Shown: positions 23,601 to 34,966 of the stretch, piece by piece
How the letters are laid out: every line of letters starts with the position of its first letter
Position numbering within the stretch: position 1 is the stretch's first letter
Assembly: GCA_036924285.1 (NCBI GenBank)
Contig: JAYKYS010000012.1
Coordinates: forward strand, 15,934,001-15,998,000
Length of the DNA stretch: 64,000 bases
From: Asterella californica
Lineage: Eukaryota; Streptophyta; Marchantiopsida; Marchantiales; Aytoniaceae
Direction: 5' to 3'
The notes under the pieces: generated by a model
The model's input: the letters and a program-made list of their open reading frames with translations, nothing else
Told to the model about the DNA's origin: nothing
Databases searched by the model: none
Position numbers and translations under genes: made by a program

Positions 23601-25208
23601 GATGGCATGATACCTTGGCGCTCATGAACGTGGAATTAATCCACAAAGCGGGAAAGGACAATGTGGTTCCTGACGCCTTGAGTCGCAAGGAAGAATATCT
23701 TCCATCGTCAACACAGATTTTGCGCGCTATGTATCCTAAGGAGTCAGACTTGGAGAGGCGAATACGTGAAGTTTACATGGGCGATGACCAAGCGAAGGAA
23801 TACTTGGAACAACTCAAGCGAGGGGTGAAGTTGCAGAACATGCAACTAAGACATGGTTTACTCATGTTCAAGCAAAGTCGGGTTTATGTGGGACAAGGAA
23901 AACTTAGGACCAAGTTTTTAAAAGAATCTCACGATGTGCCCTTATCAGGTCATAAAGGAGAAAAGTCCACTTTAGCGATAATCGCTAAAAAGTTTTATTG
24001 ACCTCACATGAAAGACGATGTTTCTCACTTTGTGAAAACATGCGTAACCTGTCAAGCGAATCGCGTTTCTTATGAGAAGAAACAAAGATTGCTTCATCCT
24101 TTGCCGATTCCAGCTAGACCTTGGGAAAGCATTAGCATGGACTTCATTACCTCTCTGCCTGACTCGAATGGATGCAACGCGATTTTTGTGATAGTTCATC
24201 GGTTTAGCAAACTAGCGAAGTTTGCCCTGACCTCGGACACTGCAACAGCGTTCACGACTTCTCGGTTGTTCCTAGATACTTGGTAGCGTTCACATGGATT
24301 ACCTCGGAGTATTATTTCAGATAGAGACTCTAAGTTCACAAGTGTCTTTTGGAAACACTTGTTCCAAAAATTGGGGACTAAGTTAAAATTTAGTACCGCC
24401 TTTCATCCAGAAACAGATGGGCAAACAGAACGAGTTAATGAATCAATACTTGAGGAATTATGTGAGCGTGGACCAAAGTGATTGGGCGGAGTGGCTCAGT
24501 CTTGCGGAGTATTGCTACAATTCCATGAAGCATTCGACAACCGGTGAATCGCCTTTCTTACTAGCTTACGTACGTGAGCCAGAAGGGCCTCTTGACTTGA
24601 CTCTTGCAGGGAGTTCTACATCGGCACGACCAAGAACACGGCAAACATCAGCTGCAGAGTTGATGGCGGCAATGCAGCGGCGCGAGGAACAAGTAAAGAA
24701 GAACCTCGAGAAGGCGCAGCAACGATACACGAAGTAGGTAAACAACCATCGGCGGCAAGTGAAGTTTCAAGTGGGCGAAGAAGTATGGTTAAGTGCGAAA
24801 AACTTCACACTTCCGAAGGAAATATCGACGAAGTTTTCATCGAAGTTCGCGGGACCTTTCGTCATTGTCAAGAATCCGCATGAAGATGTCTATACATTAG
24901 ACCTTCCTCGCGAGTGGCAGTTGCATCCGACTTTCCATGTTTCTTTACTAAAGAAACACTTCAAGGATGATTTGCGACCGGAGCGCAAACAGGTTCTCAG
25001 ACCTCAACCTGATGTCGTGCAAGGCGAAGCAGAATATGAGATGGAGTCCATTTTGCGATCTCGGCGCAAATCAAACCGGATGGAGTACTTGGTCAAATGG
25101 CGTGGTTACCATTTGAAGGAAGCAACTTGGGTGCCAGAGGAAGATCTCGCACATGCGAGCGAAGCATTGGACCTCTTCAAGCAGAGACAAGGACAACAAG
25201 GGCGTTAG
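20648..25208 (+). pseudogene. Gypsy1 gag-pol with chromodomain, broken
   Basis: One frame encodes, in order: gag capsid-like region (from 20648), a CCHC zinc knuckle (CYNCGEAGHIAKGC, 21683-21724), aspartic protease (DTGA, 21881-21892), reverse transcriptase (YIDD, 22922-22933), RNase H (DASDYAIGG near 23355), and integrase with a zinc-binding domain near 24020 and DDE core segments at about 24140-24420. After a frame change comes a C-terminal chromodomain (about 25035-25190), the histone-reading module of chromoviruses. Breaks are in-frame stops at 21155, 22196, 23180, 23999, 24284 and 24735, a loss of about a dozen bases at 23180, and an 8-base deletion near 24445 that shifts the frame inside integrase. 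It cannot make a complete polyprotein. Confidence 0.92.
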
Positions 25209-25937
25209 CAAGATGACGACATCTCCTTCCAGCGAGGGGTGGAGAAACGACGAACCATACGAGTAGCAACTTGAGGCGATTTGGACCGATGGACTTTGTA
25301 GCTTTGACTTGTGTTTGGAAATAAAGATTTTATTTCTTGAAAATTTGTCTAAGTGTATTGGTAGTGCATGGCTATGACTAGTTCTGATCAGATGCCTAGG
25401 ATGTTGTCAAGAGGAGGAACGAAGCACACTCAAAGGAAGCGAGCTGGTTTGGATAAGCATCTAAATCAAGACTAAGTCTTGATGTCAAGACTTAGGTTTG
25501 CCGTAGCGTTGGCAAAGCAAGTATGAACTTTCATACTTGTCTTGGGACTTGGGGTGATCTTGCTTTGTGGTTTTCTACAAAGTAAACTTAGTCTCGCGTC
25601 TAAGTCAAATCAGGTTGCGACCGGAAAGTGAGTTTCGGGGGACCTCGTAAGTAGGTGTGAATACTTATAGTTTGCAAGTTAGAGTCTTAAGTAGAATGTT
25701 TAGCAGTTGCCAACTAGTTTTGTTTAGGGTAAGCCAAAAAGGTAAGGCTTTTCCCGAGACTAGTTGGAATTTTCTAAGGGTTCTAGCGACAACTTAAGAC
25801 TCAAGCCAAGAAGGGAATTGCGGGTTAGCTACCAGAACGCAATTCTGACGCCAAGGGGTTGGCTACCCATTTTGAACTTGGTGTTAACTTAAAGAATCAT
25901 TGTTGATGAGGGCATCAACCTCCAAAGTGGGGGTGAG
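25209..25937 (+). other. Gypsy1 3' non-coding region and polypurine tract
   Basis: About 730 bases between the pol stop and the 3' LTR. No second gene is seen. The last bases, AAAGTGGGGGTGAG (25924-25937), are a polypurine tract abutting the TGTCGCG start of the 3' LTR. The same region is present inverted in Gypsy2 (45763-46485). Confidence 0.85.
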
Positions 25938-27067
25938 TGTCGCGCCCCTCATTCTCAAGATCGGGCGCAGACGCGAACAACAGAACCCTAGCGGACTTGC
26001 GCTAGGTTGTGAACGCTGCGAGTAGGACTTAACGGCTTGGCCGGGAAGTCGAGATCAGATGAACCCTAAGTGGTTCTCTGAACCAAGGTTGGAACCTTGG
26101 GTTAGGACACAAGGGCCTACCCCAAGGGGGCCCCAGACGAACGCTGACCTAAGGGGACGAGTCTGAGAACGGGCTGAAACATGAATCTCAGACATAGGTA
26201 TGAGACGTGGGTACGAGACGCGAGACCGAGACGTGGATCCGAGACACAGACGAACCACAGGGTTCGACCCTAGGTCTCGACCACAGGTTTTCAGAAAAAC
26301 TGCTAAGTGTTGGAGCTCCAGGGACGTTTTAGGTCGTGGACGGAGCTCCACGTAAGATCTCGAGGCGAGTGAGGTATCATTGGAAAGATCTCGTCGAGAG
26401 CTTTCCAATGATATATATAACACTCCTCGATCTGACCTCCGATCTGGAAGTTATGGACGAACCACAATCGGGTTGTGGTATAATTTTCAGGGACCAAAGA
26501 GGAGGGCGGGGCCGCCGATCCCCAGAAGTATATATGAGGGGGGCTCGATGCCTGGGTGGACCACGACGAGTCACCCGACCCCTAGGTTCGGCGGACGGAC
26601 TCTAGGGGCATGAGGTGATGGCTGGGCTAGTTCCAAGGCACGTTCCGATCTAGACTTGGACGTCTAGACTTAGGAACGATGTAAGGGCTGGGGCAAGAGT
26701 AGAGAACGAGTCGGCGGGTTAGACCACCGTTCGAGAGCCTAGACCCAGACGGACATCACGGGCGGTTGGGCCGCTAGGTGTGCTCGAGGCACCGTTTAGG
26801 ACCCTGGACTTTATGGGAAGTCCGCCCCAAGTCATCTTGTGACCTTCTCATGTTTGGGACCGACCTAGGCGGATCTAGGTCGAGACTTAGGAACTGCTGA
26901 GCTTGATAAATAGGGAGACGGTCCGGCTCCGGTCCGGACCAAACAGAACTAAGGTAAGTGGTGCATGGACGCTAACTTGTGATTGTGTTTGCAGGTTAGC
27001 GGTTTGAATTTCGGGACCTACTGAGCAAAAGCTTCCGCTGGCGCAACAAGGCGGTAGGTGCACGAAA
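25938..27067 (+). repeat. Gypsy1 3' LTR
   Basis: 1130 bp, starting TGTCGCGCC and ending CACGAAA, followed by the right-hand target repeat ACTAG and the resumption of the E3 LTR. Confidence 0.92.
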
Positions 27068-27150
27068 CTAGCTTGTCTTCTCATGAGTGTCTTTGGAGCG
27101 ACAAGCATCGGAGTTTAAATTTCAGATAGGAGCCGGTCCACGACACGACA

Positions 27151-27946
27151 CCGGCAGCAGCCGTGACCGTCTCCAAGACAACCACGCTCCTCTCCAGACA
27201 TCACGTGTCCATGCCACTCTAGGCTCGCGATATGAAATCGAAAAACATCATAAATACATCACACGTGCACGTCACTCCAGCCTCGCCAAATGACACAAAA
27301 CAGCCATGACCACCTTCAACACAATCCCCGTAGCCTCCCAGCCATCACGCGCGATGAACAAAAATGAAAACTCACTCGAAGTCTCTCTCGACCTCCAGCT
27401 CGTTTACAACACGATGATCGCGTCCGTTTTATTTTTATCTTTTTGTCTTTTTCCTCCTTTGTACGCATGTTAACCTGGATCCTAGCAGACCCTGGAGTAG
27501 TTAATGCTGAAAAGAGACGAGAGAATTGGGACCCAAAGCCGAGTCTCAGTAAGAGTTCTTGAAGATAATGATGGAAGACACTGTCGTAGGCTTTATCAAA
27601 GTCTAAAGGAAGTAGAGCTGCGGTTTGTCTTTTCTGACGCAAGAGGTCATGCGTGACTTTATAAGTGAGAATACAATTATGCTATGAGCTGCCTTTAATA
27701 AACCCTTGCTGCTGGATTGGAACTAGGGTGGGAAGCAAGAAAGAGAGACACATGGTGAGGACTTTGGCAACTATCTTGTAATGGGTCGTTAGCAAAGTGA
27801 TGGGACGCTAGTTATAGAAGGAGTGAGGAGCATGGAATTTATGGATAAATTGGATAACACCCTCTAGAAACTAAGAAGCAAATGAACAAGTTGTCCAAGC
27901 TTCCTACAGAGCCAAACAAAGGAGAGTCCTTAGTATCGGCCAAAGT
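27151..27946 (-). repeat. Right L arm, second part (U repeat end and LINE RT remnant)
   Basis: Reverse complement of 8799-9596. The LINE RT fragment reads on the minus strand (27642-27462 includes the LDFDKAYDSV block). It stops at AAAGT (27942-27946), the left target repeat of N2, and continues at 36980. Confidence 0.85.
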
Positions 27947-27999
27947 TGTAGTGACGCAGGATTACTCCTTTTGCCCATTTAGTATACAAGATATCGTTC

Positions 28000-29521
28000 C
28001 CACAGAGGATTTACGCAAGTAATCGCTGCTCTAAGTTCTAGGATCTGTTCAAACACACAAACACACGGGTTTTGCCTAAAAATCCCGTCTTCTCACAAAA
28101 CCACACAAAACCACACGTCTTCCAGACACGCCAAATGATGCTCTGGAACTAAACAAACAACTACCAACTAAAATATCACACAACTATTCACAGAGAAGCT
28201 CGGGAAGACGATCTTCCTGCTTCCAGGTTGCTTCTTCCGGTCTTCTCGACACCGTCTTCCCGAAGCGATTCTCGTCTTCTGGGGGGTCAGCTCGTCTTCT
28301 CACACCTCCAGAAGATTGTCCTGCTTCATAGAAGTCGACTATCAACGGTCGTTACACCTTATTCTCACACTCACATTCCAACGGGTTAGATCAATCACAG
28401 GGTGTATGCCCCCTGTAGCCTTCTCAGGCTTCTGCCTATGGAAGTTGTCTTCCTGCAGCACTACAACGACATTCACCTTCACGGAAGCTCAATAGAAGTC
28501 TCGGAAGCTCACTAGAAGAAGGTAAGAAGATGGGGAAGATGAGGGAAGATAGGAAGAAGAAGAAATCCAAACAAGAGAAAACAAGATGAAAAGAGGCAAT
28601 TAAGATTCCGACAGGCTTCTAGTCCGGATCTTGACGAACAAGCCATCCCTGCTTGTAATAGTTTGGGGAGGAAGACAACAAATGTGAGTACTGCTGCACC
28701 GTCTTCTACTCGAGGATGTCGTCTTCTGTTGCGGGAAGAAGGCTTCTTTCTTCTTCACTTCGCTGCTCTGACTACTCTGTCTTCCGGGATCCCTTACCCA
28801 GAAGACCGTTCGTACGTAGATCCCAAGTGCTCTACTGAACGAGTCAAGCTACACTCCACAACTGTTGACTTTCACCGCCACTCAAGAAGAACACTTCCCA
28901 TGCATAATTGGGAGCGAATTCAAGGAACCCACCATCCAGAAGACATGAGCAAAGTTTCTGCACTCAAATCCACAATCTATTCCCCGAGAAGAAGTCACAA
29001 TGGCATTGGGAAGCTTACTCCCTCTACTTCCTGCGTCTACTCCTCGACACACCAGTCTAGCTAACAGGACTACACGAGGATGCCGTTCCCTGTTCCTAGA
29101 CTGTCCACTACTTCTATCTACATCTTTGAACCACTACTGGTACGAGCATGCAGACCTCTCCTGTATATTCCAAGACTATTCATATGTTTCCCACAACGGG
29201 TGTAGTGCGAAGAACTATCAGACATCTTCTCCAATGTGTCTAGTCTGCCTGCCCCATAGAATCGATGGGTATGTGCAGTTGCTACAGAATTCTCTAGATC
29301 TGATAGCACAGGCAGAAATCTGTCTCCTACTCTACAATCCTACTTAATCATCTGCCTCGAGAGCTAAGGGAGGCGACCACCAGGGAGAGAGAGGCGCTGA
29401 AATATGCAAGCGGTCCCTCTTTCCAATTAGCCCTCCACTGCGTTACTCCTACGCTACATATGCTGCCACCCTTAAGATAGCATGTTCGATCCTACTAAAT
29501 CTGGAAGTGTCAATTGAGTTG
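28000..29521. other. N2 non-coding 3' part
   Basis: This lies downstream of the N2 gene on the minus strand. Open frames here (for example 28663-29064 and 29000-29347) have no recognised motif. GTCTTC/GAAGAC words are dense between about 28190 and 28860. Confidence 0.5.
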
Positions 29522-30507
29522 CTACTACTCTGATTGCTCGGTGGTAATCTCTGCATGATCTGCTCCTACCGGAGCTACTACCTCGACTTCTGATGGGCTG
29601 GGAAGCCCTGCACTTACCTCGGGTACCATTGAGGTAGCTTCCCTCTCCTCGCTCTTCACTGGTCCTGCGGTTTCTGCGGCTGCGTCTTCCTCGGCTTCGA
29701 CTTCGGAAGACGGAATTGTCTTCTGGGAAGACGAGTCGAATGGTGCGTCTTCGGTCTTCTGAGGTACAGATGCAGTACTAGGGACCGTGGCGACCTCATA
29801 GGGGTCCGGGGAAGTCGCTTCCTCCACACGGAATACCTGGGAAGACGGCTTGTCTTCCTGTCTTCCGGGGCGTCTCCCTGAGTCTTCTCGACTTCCAACA
29901 CTGTCACCACCAAGTGTACAGCGAGGTTGTGAAGCCTGGGATTTTCACTTTGTTAAGAATTTTTTTATTTTTGATAAGTAAAACAATAGAATGGTTAGTA
30001 TAGATGATAGATAAGATAGATTCAGTGTAGAATAGGATTTCTGCGCCAAAGAATGATGCTGAGTAGAAATACAGAAGTTATGACAGATATATCCTTGAGG
30101 AGATAACTTGGTTGTATTCTACGGTCGAAGAGTTTTCCAGGGATACCTCACTTGTTGGTAATGGACATCGGACGACGAAGTTATGACTCAAAGAAGAAGG
30201 AGGATCAAAATAGGAAAGAAGCAGCCCTTCGCGGTCGGGACCTTATACGCGAGAAAGCGAGAAGTAGAAAACTATAAGAAGGATAAAAAGGTAACTCATT
30301 TTACTTTTTCCGCTCGCGAATTCACTATAGCGCTCCGCATCGGTCGATCGGAAGTGGCCGAAGACAGACATCGGCGAAGAGTCTTTTTTTAGGTTTTGGA
30401 CTGTGGAGGACGAGTTCAATTTGGCGAAGACAGACGCTGTCGATTAAGTGCCGAGTGAGGAGTGTTGTAGACGCAAGAAGGCAGAGGAACTCTGAACTTC
30501 GGCGAAG

Positions 30508-32163
30508 ATGAGAGGAATGCAAACAGCAAAGAAGCCGAAGTTGAAGACCATTGCGACAAAGTGGCCGGACTTCAGTCCGTATCGAGAACGACTCGAAGAG
30601 ATGGAGATGGCGTTTCTGCTCGAGAACTGGGGAGTAATCTCTGCAGAATTATTACAGGAAATACTCATTTGCAAGGGACATCCCTCTGAAGATCTTCGGG
30701 CGCGGCCGAACAACTGGACTTTGGATCATTGGAGTTACGCTCTAGGAACAGATGATGCAGGAAAGACAGGAGACTTGATTTACGATGCTACCTGCAAGCC
30801 ATCTTCGGACGAAGTGGCGAAGTACGAAGAACTTTTCTCAACATCGCCAATTGGATCGAACGGATTCAAGGTGCATAGTTATATCGATCCTTTCAAGAGG
30901 GATGTCGCGATTGCCCTCAACACCATCTTCAAACCGCAACGTACTTCTTATCTGGCCAATTGGCAGATAAACTTCATCGAAAAGATCTTCGAAGGAAGGA
31001 GAGCGTATTGGGCGAAGATCTTTCATGACCACGTTCAGAAGATGTACGCTAACTTTGAGGATGGTGGGTCTACTTACTTTGCAGCATTTGCAGTGTTCTT
31101 CTATCGAGGGATGAAGTTGCTATCTCCTGAAGAAGAGGAGAAGTTTGACAGAAGAACGATATCGGAAGACGAGCGTGTGATGGAGCCGACTCCTCAAAGA
31201 GAAGAAATGGCAACTCCGGTAACTTCGGCAGGACCTAGCACTCGGGTGAAGAGGAAGATGACAGAAGCGGGGACTTCAGGAGGGGCGACTTCGCGACAGA
31301 AGAAGAAGGCGAAAAGGACAACGACGACTTCGGACGAAGGAGCCGAAGAGGTGATGATAGCGGAACGATCGTCTTCAGTGGAGATTTTAAGAGAGACGGG
31401 TCCAAGAGCGAGTCATCCGGACAGACACCAAGAGGAGTTTGTAATACGAAGAGTACCTTCGGGTGCTACACTTCGGGAACCTCGATCGGAAGCCTCTCGA
31501 CCTTCATCCTGTCCCAACGATGCTACGACTTCGGCATTAAAAGATCCAAGCATAGGAAAAGAGTTGCAGATGTTCGAGAAGACGCTGGAGTTTCTAAGTG
31601 GCACAGCACTACCTATTTTAGCAGTGTTGGACATGCAGCGTCAGGCATATGAGAACGAGACGAAGGTACCTTTGTCCCTAACTGACCTTCTCAGTGCAGT
31701 ACACTTCGGAAGACAAGGATGGCTTACGGAGAAGGACAAGCTAATGAAGAAGATTGAAGACACTTCGGCCGAAGTTGCGAAGTTGACCGCGGAACGAGAT
31801 ACCTTGGTGATTGCTAGATCGGAGGACCAGGTGAATGCTTCGAAGGAGATACATGATTGGCAAGCGAAGCTCAATTTGATGACTGCGCGCTGGCATGACA
31901 TGAGATCAGAGAGGGACGCTGTTCTGGAGCAATTGGCAACTAAAGACGAAGAGTTAGCCAAAGCAGAGAAAGCGAAGGAGATTGTTGAAGTGAAAACCGA
32001 AGAACTTCGGACGAAGGTGGACGAGATCGCAACGACATACTTCGCCACCGAGCTTAACGGGACAGAGCTAGAGCTTCTCCAGCGACTTCGAACAGAGTTA
32101 ACAGCAGCGTCGGATCCTTCGGCGAAGAGCAAGATAGTTAGACTAGGTGAGAGAATTATATGA
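30508..32163 (+). CDS. N1 protein, 551 aa, uncharacterised transposon-linked family
   Basis: An uninterrupted frame from ATG 30508. Residues about 20-215 form a globular domain with WTLDHWSYALG (70-80), NGFKVHSYIDP (118-128), a TSYL segment (146-149), RRAYWAKIFHDHV (164-176) and FAAFAVFFYRGM (191-202). These line up with the same blocks in the N2 protein in the same order. Residues 247-270 are basic (VKRK and KKKAKR) and look like a nuclear localisation signal within a Ser/Thr-rich linker. Residues about 395-515 are a long coiled coil. There are no RT, integrase, DDE, HUH or zinc-knuckle residues. Function is unknown. The architecture would suit an oligomerising, nucleic-acid-binding protein such as a gag. 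It is the only undamaged transposon gene in the window. Confidence 0.75.
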   Translation: MRGMQTAKKPKLKTIATKWPDFSPYRERLEEMEMAFLLENWGVISAELLQEILICKGHPSEDLRARPNNWTLDHWSYALGTDDAGKTGDLIYDATCKPSSDEVAKYEELFSTSPIGSNGFKVHSYIDPFKRDVAIALNTIFKPQRTSYLANWQINFIEKIFEGRRAYWAKIFHDHVQKMYANFEDGGSTYFAAFAVFFYRGMKLLSPEEEEKFDRRTISEDERVMEPTPQREEMATPVTSAGPSTRVKRKMTEAGTSGGATSRQKKKAKRTTTTSDEGAEEVMIAERSSSVEILRETGPRASHPDRHQEEFVIRRVPSGATLREPRSEASRPSSCPNDATTSALKDPSIGKELQMFEKTLEFLSGTALPILAVLDMQRQAYENETKVPLSLTDLLSAVHFGRQGWLTEKDKLMKKIEDTSAEVAKLTAERDTLVIARSEDQVNASKEIHDWQAKLNLMTARWHDMRSERDAVLEQLATKDEELAKAEKAKEIVEVKTEELRTKVDEIATTYFATELNGTELELLQRLRTELTAASDPSAKSKIVRLGERII

Positions 32164-33076
32164 GATTTGAAGGAGCTTAGGGAGACAGTTAAGTTTACGT
32201 TAGCCAGTATAGGACACTCTTTACGGTTAGGTACAGTAGATTGCGGTTCCGCCAACTGGGGAGTCGTGATCATGCAGTCTAGATGTGATCATCTTTTGTA
32301 GGAAATGAGATCCGCCATCTTAGGGCGAAGGGCTATATAAGCGATGCGACTCTCAGTCATTTTACCTTTTCCATGTTTTCAGTGTTTGTTTCTTAATTTT
32401 CGATTGCGCAAGATTGTGGAGTGTGAGTGTGAGAAAAGTGGGCGAAGGTAAATTTACCTACGAAGGACGTAGTTTGCTGTCGCATGTGTAAATCTGATTG
32501 ATGCAGATGAGCGAAGAACATATCAAGAATCTGAGAACATATTAGTTACTGTGAAGTGGAAGAGCATAAGTTAAATTGTAAGAAGAGTTTGGATGATGGT
32601 GGCTTCGTCTTAAGTCTGCCTTCTTCAAATAAGTGGGATTCTTAAGAGTGAGGATTTAGTTGGAAGAACACTTCTTAGGAAGAGTAGGGACTTATTTCTT
32701 GGAACCTTGAAGTGAAGTCTGTATTCTTCTGTCTTTTCAGAAGAAGACTAGTAACATTTCAGCAGTACTTTGCTACCTCATTTACTCATACGTCTATATT
32801 CTCGAATCTTTTATATGTTGTTGGAAAGGTCCCTGATCAAAGAACTATTTCATTGTTGTTTGTATTCGATTTATCAGGTTTGTGCTTGAGTTTGGTTTCT
32901 TATCAGACTTAAACTCTCATCTGGATATTATTCCATTCCGTGAGAATAACAGAAAACCATCTGAATTATCATTGTGACGTTGTAGTACTGTGTTTTGTGT
33001 AATGTTAACTGTATCTTCGTGAGAACGATCCTTTATTTACTATTTCCGATACTTTGTGTTTCTCTGGGTTGTTACA
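32164..33076 (+). promoter_or_regulatory. N1 3' region with TATA box
   Basis: Non-coding. TATATAA at 32334-32340 is followed by a pyrimidine-rich stretch (CATTTTACCTTTTCC) like the start region of a transcript. A related pyrimidine word (CATTTTACTTTTTCC) occurs at about 30297 upstream of the gene, with a weaker TATA-like ACTATAAG near 30270. This is a faint hint that diverged terminal repeats once flanked the gene. Confidence 0.4.
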
Positions 33077-34966
33077 GAGGTCGAACTCCTCTTTCTCCAT
33101 TCTGGATCCAGTCGAGGGTGCTGGAGCTTGGGAAGATGCAGTTGCAGGTGTCGGAAGCGAGGGAAGACCATAAAGTGTCTTCACTCCTTCTATCTGCCTA
33201 TCCAAGTACCTGAACATGCTATCTCTGCATTCCACCAACCTCGCCTTGGACTCGCTGTCCCATTCCCTAGCTAAGGTAAGTAACTTCTTACCCGCGGTGA
33301 AGTTGAACTTCTTCCGAAGCGCTTCTACCAACTGTGCTAGCATCTTCTGCGCACGAGCCTCCACTGCTTCCTGCTGCATCTTCTCAACTGCAGCTCGCGT
33401 CTCTGCGGCCTCTCGCTGCGTCTTCCAAGTGATCCGCTCTTCCGCGAGGGCAGTGATCTTCTCCCGCACTCGGAGAACTTCCTGATCGCGCTACTGTACT
33501 CGCGACTGCAACTCCTGGTTGCTCTTCCGAAGCTGCGTCAATTCCTTGGCAGAAGCGGCTGCTTCCGCCTTGTACCTGGCTGCAAGCTTCTCCGTGGCTC
33601 GGAGACTAGCTTCCAACGACTCCGTCTTCTGCTGGTCTTCTCCGTGGCGTAGCAAAGTACGCAGGCCGAATCCAGGTTGTAACGGCCTCTCCTGTGCCAT
33701 CGCTCTCTTCTCCAGCAACTCCATCGCTGGCTGGATCTCCTTCTGGAAGTAGGCACTGAATTCCTCCAGTCGTCTTCCTGCGGAAGACAAGTTCATCTCC
33801 ACCACTCGCTCGGAGGTGTCGATCTTGTCTTCTAGAGGCAAGGATGCCTCTTCCACCACGATGACCTTCATCTTCTGCGCACGAGAAGAAGCTACTCTTC
33901 TCATCTTCCGGGGTGGAAGACTCCTCATGGCAGGAGCGGCTCTCCTCTTTGCGCTTCCTCGCATCGCAGCAGGAGTGCCCATCCATCCTTCGTCTTCTGG
34001 AGTCTTCGAAAGACTCCCAGGTGTTACAGAAGCTGTTTTCTGCTCCGATCGGGTACTCAGCAGCTCTATCTCCGAGTCTGACTCCGATCCTGAATGAATG
34101 AGGGAGATGGGCGTCCTTGGTACACTCCTGGGACCCATCTTCCTCGGTGGCGTGGCGTCTTCCGACCCACTAGACTCGTCTTCTCTCACCAAGAGCGTGT
34201 GAGAGCCGGGCCTCAGCTGTGGCATCAGGGTAGGAGGGGGCGTTGCTGCTGCCTCTCGGTCATCGTCTTCCGAGGTCTCCTCCTTCTCCTCCTGTCGCTC
34301 CGTTGACCCATACACTGCCAGCTGATCTTCCCTAAGATCCCCCATGGCTACATACAAGTAGCAGAAGAAGGGCGTCAAGTGTCCTCCCGCCGAGGTACCC
34401 AAGTATTCTAGCTCCGTCTATACATAGTTGTGGATGTACGCGCCCCAGTAGATTGACACTCTGTCATCCCACACTGCTTCCAGGAACTCCACGTCCTGAT
34501 CTCCTAAGTACCTCGTCTTCTGCGCTTTCCCCTTGGGAAAGAGATGCAGAAACAACTTCGCCTGAAGTCGCTTCTTCGGCTCCCGATAAGACTCTATCTT
34601 CCAACCGTTCCTCCCCTGTCTGTCTTCCATGAAAAGGCAGGTGGTACTCCCAGGTACATGCCACGAACTCACGATCCTAGGCAAGATCTTCTTCTCGTAC
34701 CAATATCCCTTGTTCTCGGTTGCTGGCCTATGGAAAGCCTTGCGCCACCAGTCTTCTGTCCAGGAAGATGGTCTTCCTCGAGCTACTCCTGCCTTCGCAA
34801 GTACACGATTACGAGGTGGCAACGCTGCCCACATCTCCTCCAGAAGTCCCTGATCGGCGAGGTTCCAATCCCACATGAAGAAGTCGAGACCCAACTCCTT
34901 GAGGAAAAGAGTGGCCTCAGCCAATTCTGCCGCTGGTAACACCAAGCCTCGCGGATGCATCGACAT

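Larger units (their letters stand above)
19411..27067 (+). mobile_element. Gypsy1: full-length Ty3/gypsy chromovirus
   Basis: A 7.66-kb element with LTRs of 1116 and 1130 bp starting TGTCGCGCC and ending near GCGAAA. It has an initiator-Met tRNA primer site, a gag-pol region and a polypurine tract. The target duplication is CCTAG on the left and ACTAG on the right (4 bp exact). The 157-bp repeats at 16417 and elsewhere show the empty site CCTAGCTTG. The terminal chromodomain places it among the chromoviruses. Its LTRs are nearly identical, so it is young compared with its host element E3, but the coding region already has several stops. Confidence 0.93.
14483..27150 (-). mobile_element. Long-LTR retrotransposon E3, non-autonomous, minus strand, carrying Gypsy1
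   Basis: On the minus strand it begins TGTCGTGTC at 27150 and ends at 14483. The target duplication is CCGG (14479-14482 and 27151-27154), or ACCGG if the terminal A is shared; the empty site is kept at 9593-9596. The left (3') LTR is about 2.0 kb (14483-16497). The right (5') LTR is 17826-19410 plus 27068-27150, with Gypsy1 inside it. The internal region (16498-17825) is only 1.3 kb and shows no protease, RT or integrase. It is therefore a LARD-like element, dependent on enzymes from elsewhere. Its right LTR lacks the last ~320 bp of the left LTR. Confidence 0.75.
29928..33076 (+). mobile_element. N1: 3.1-kb element nested in N2
   Basis: Begins TGTGAAGCCTGGG and ends GGGTTGTTACA, flanked by GAGGT (29923-29927 and 33077-33081). 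It splits the N2 gene so that the N2 frame rejoins when it is removed. It carries one intact gene on the plus strand (30508-32163). Downstream of that gene is a TATA box (TATATAA, 32334-32340) in a region that would suit a 3' LTR promoter, yet I see no matching 5' copy. Inserting a relative into N2 shows that the family moved at least twice here. Confidence 0.7.
29522..34966 (-). pseudogene. N2 protein, family shared with N1 (function unknown), broken
   Basis: A single minus frame from ATG at 34966 is interrupted by TAG at 34418-34420 and at 33491-33493 and by the N1 insertion at 33077. It resumes at 29927 and ends near 29525 after one frame change. Part 1 (34966-34230) is a globular domain with NGWKIESY, TRYL, IYWGAYIHNYV and FFCYLYVAMG segments. 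It aligns with the N1 protein segment by segment. Part 2 (about 34230-33830) is Ser/acidic, then strongly basic (RKMRRVASSR). Part 3 (about 33740-33100) is a long coiled coil. Part 4 (29827-29525) is an acidic tail. Both stops fit CAG to TAG change. A gag-like structural protein is one possibility, but there is no zinc knuckle. Confidence 0.6.

Noticed and set aside
33816..34853. Plus-strand frames opposite the N2 gene (for example 33816-34097, 34544-34939)
   Set aside because: They lie antisense to a recognisable coding frame and have no motif of their own, so they are mirror frames of the real gene.
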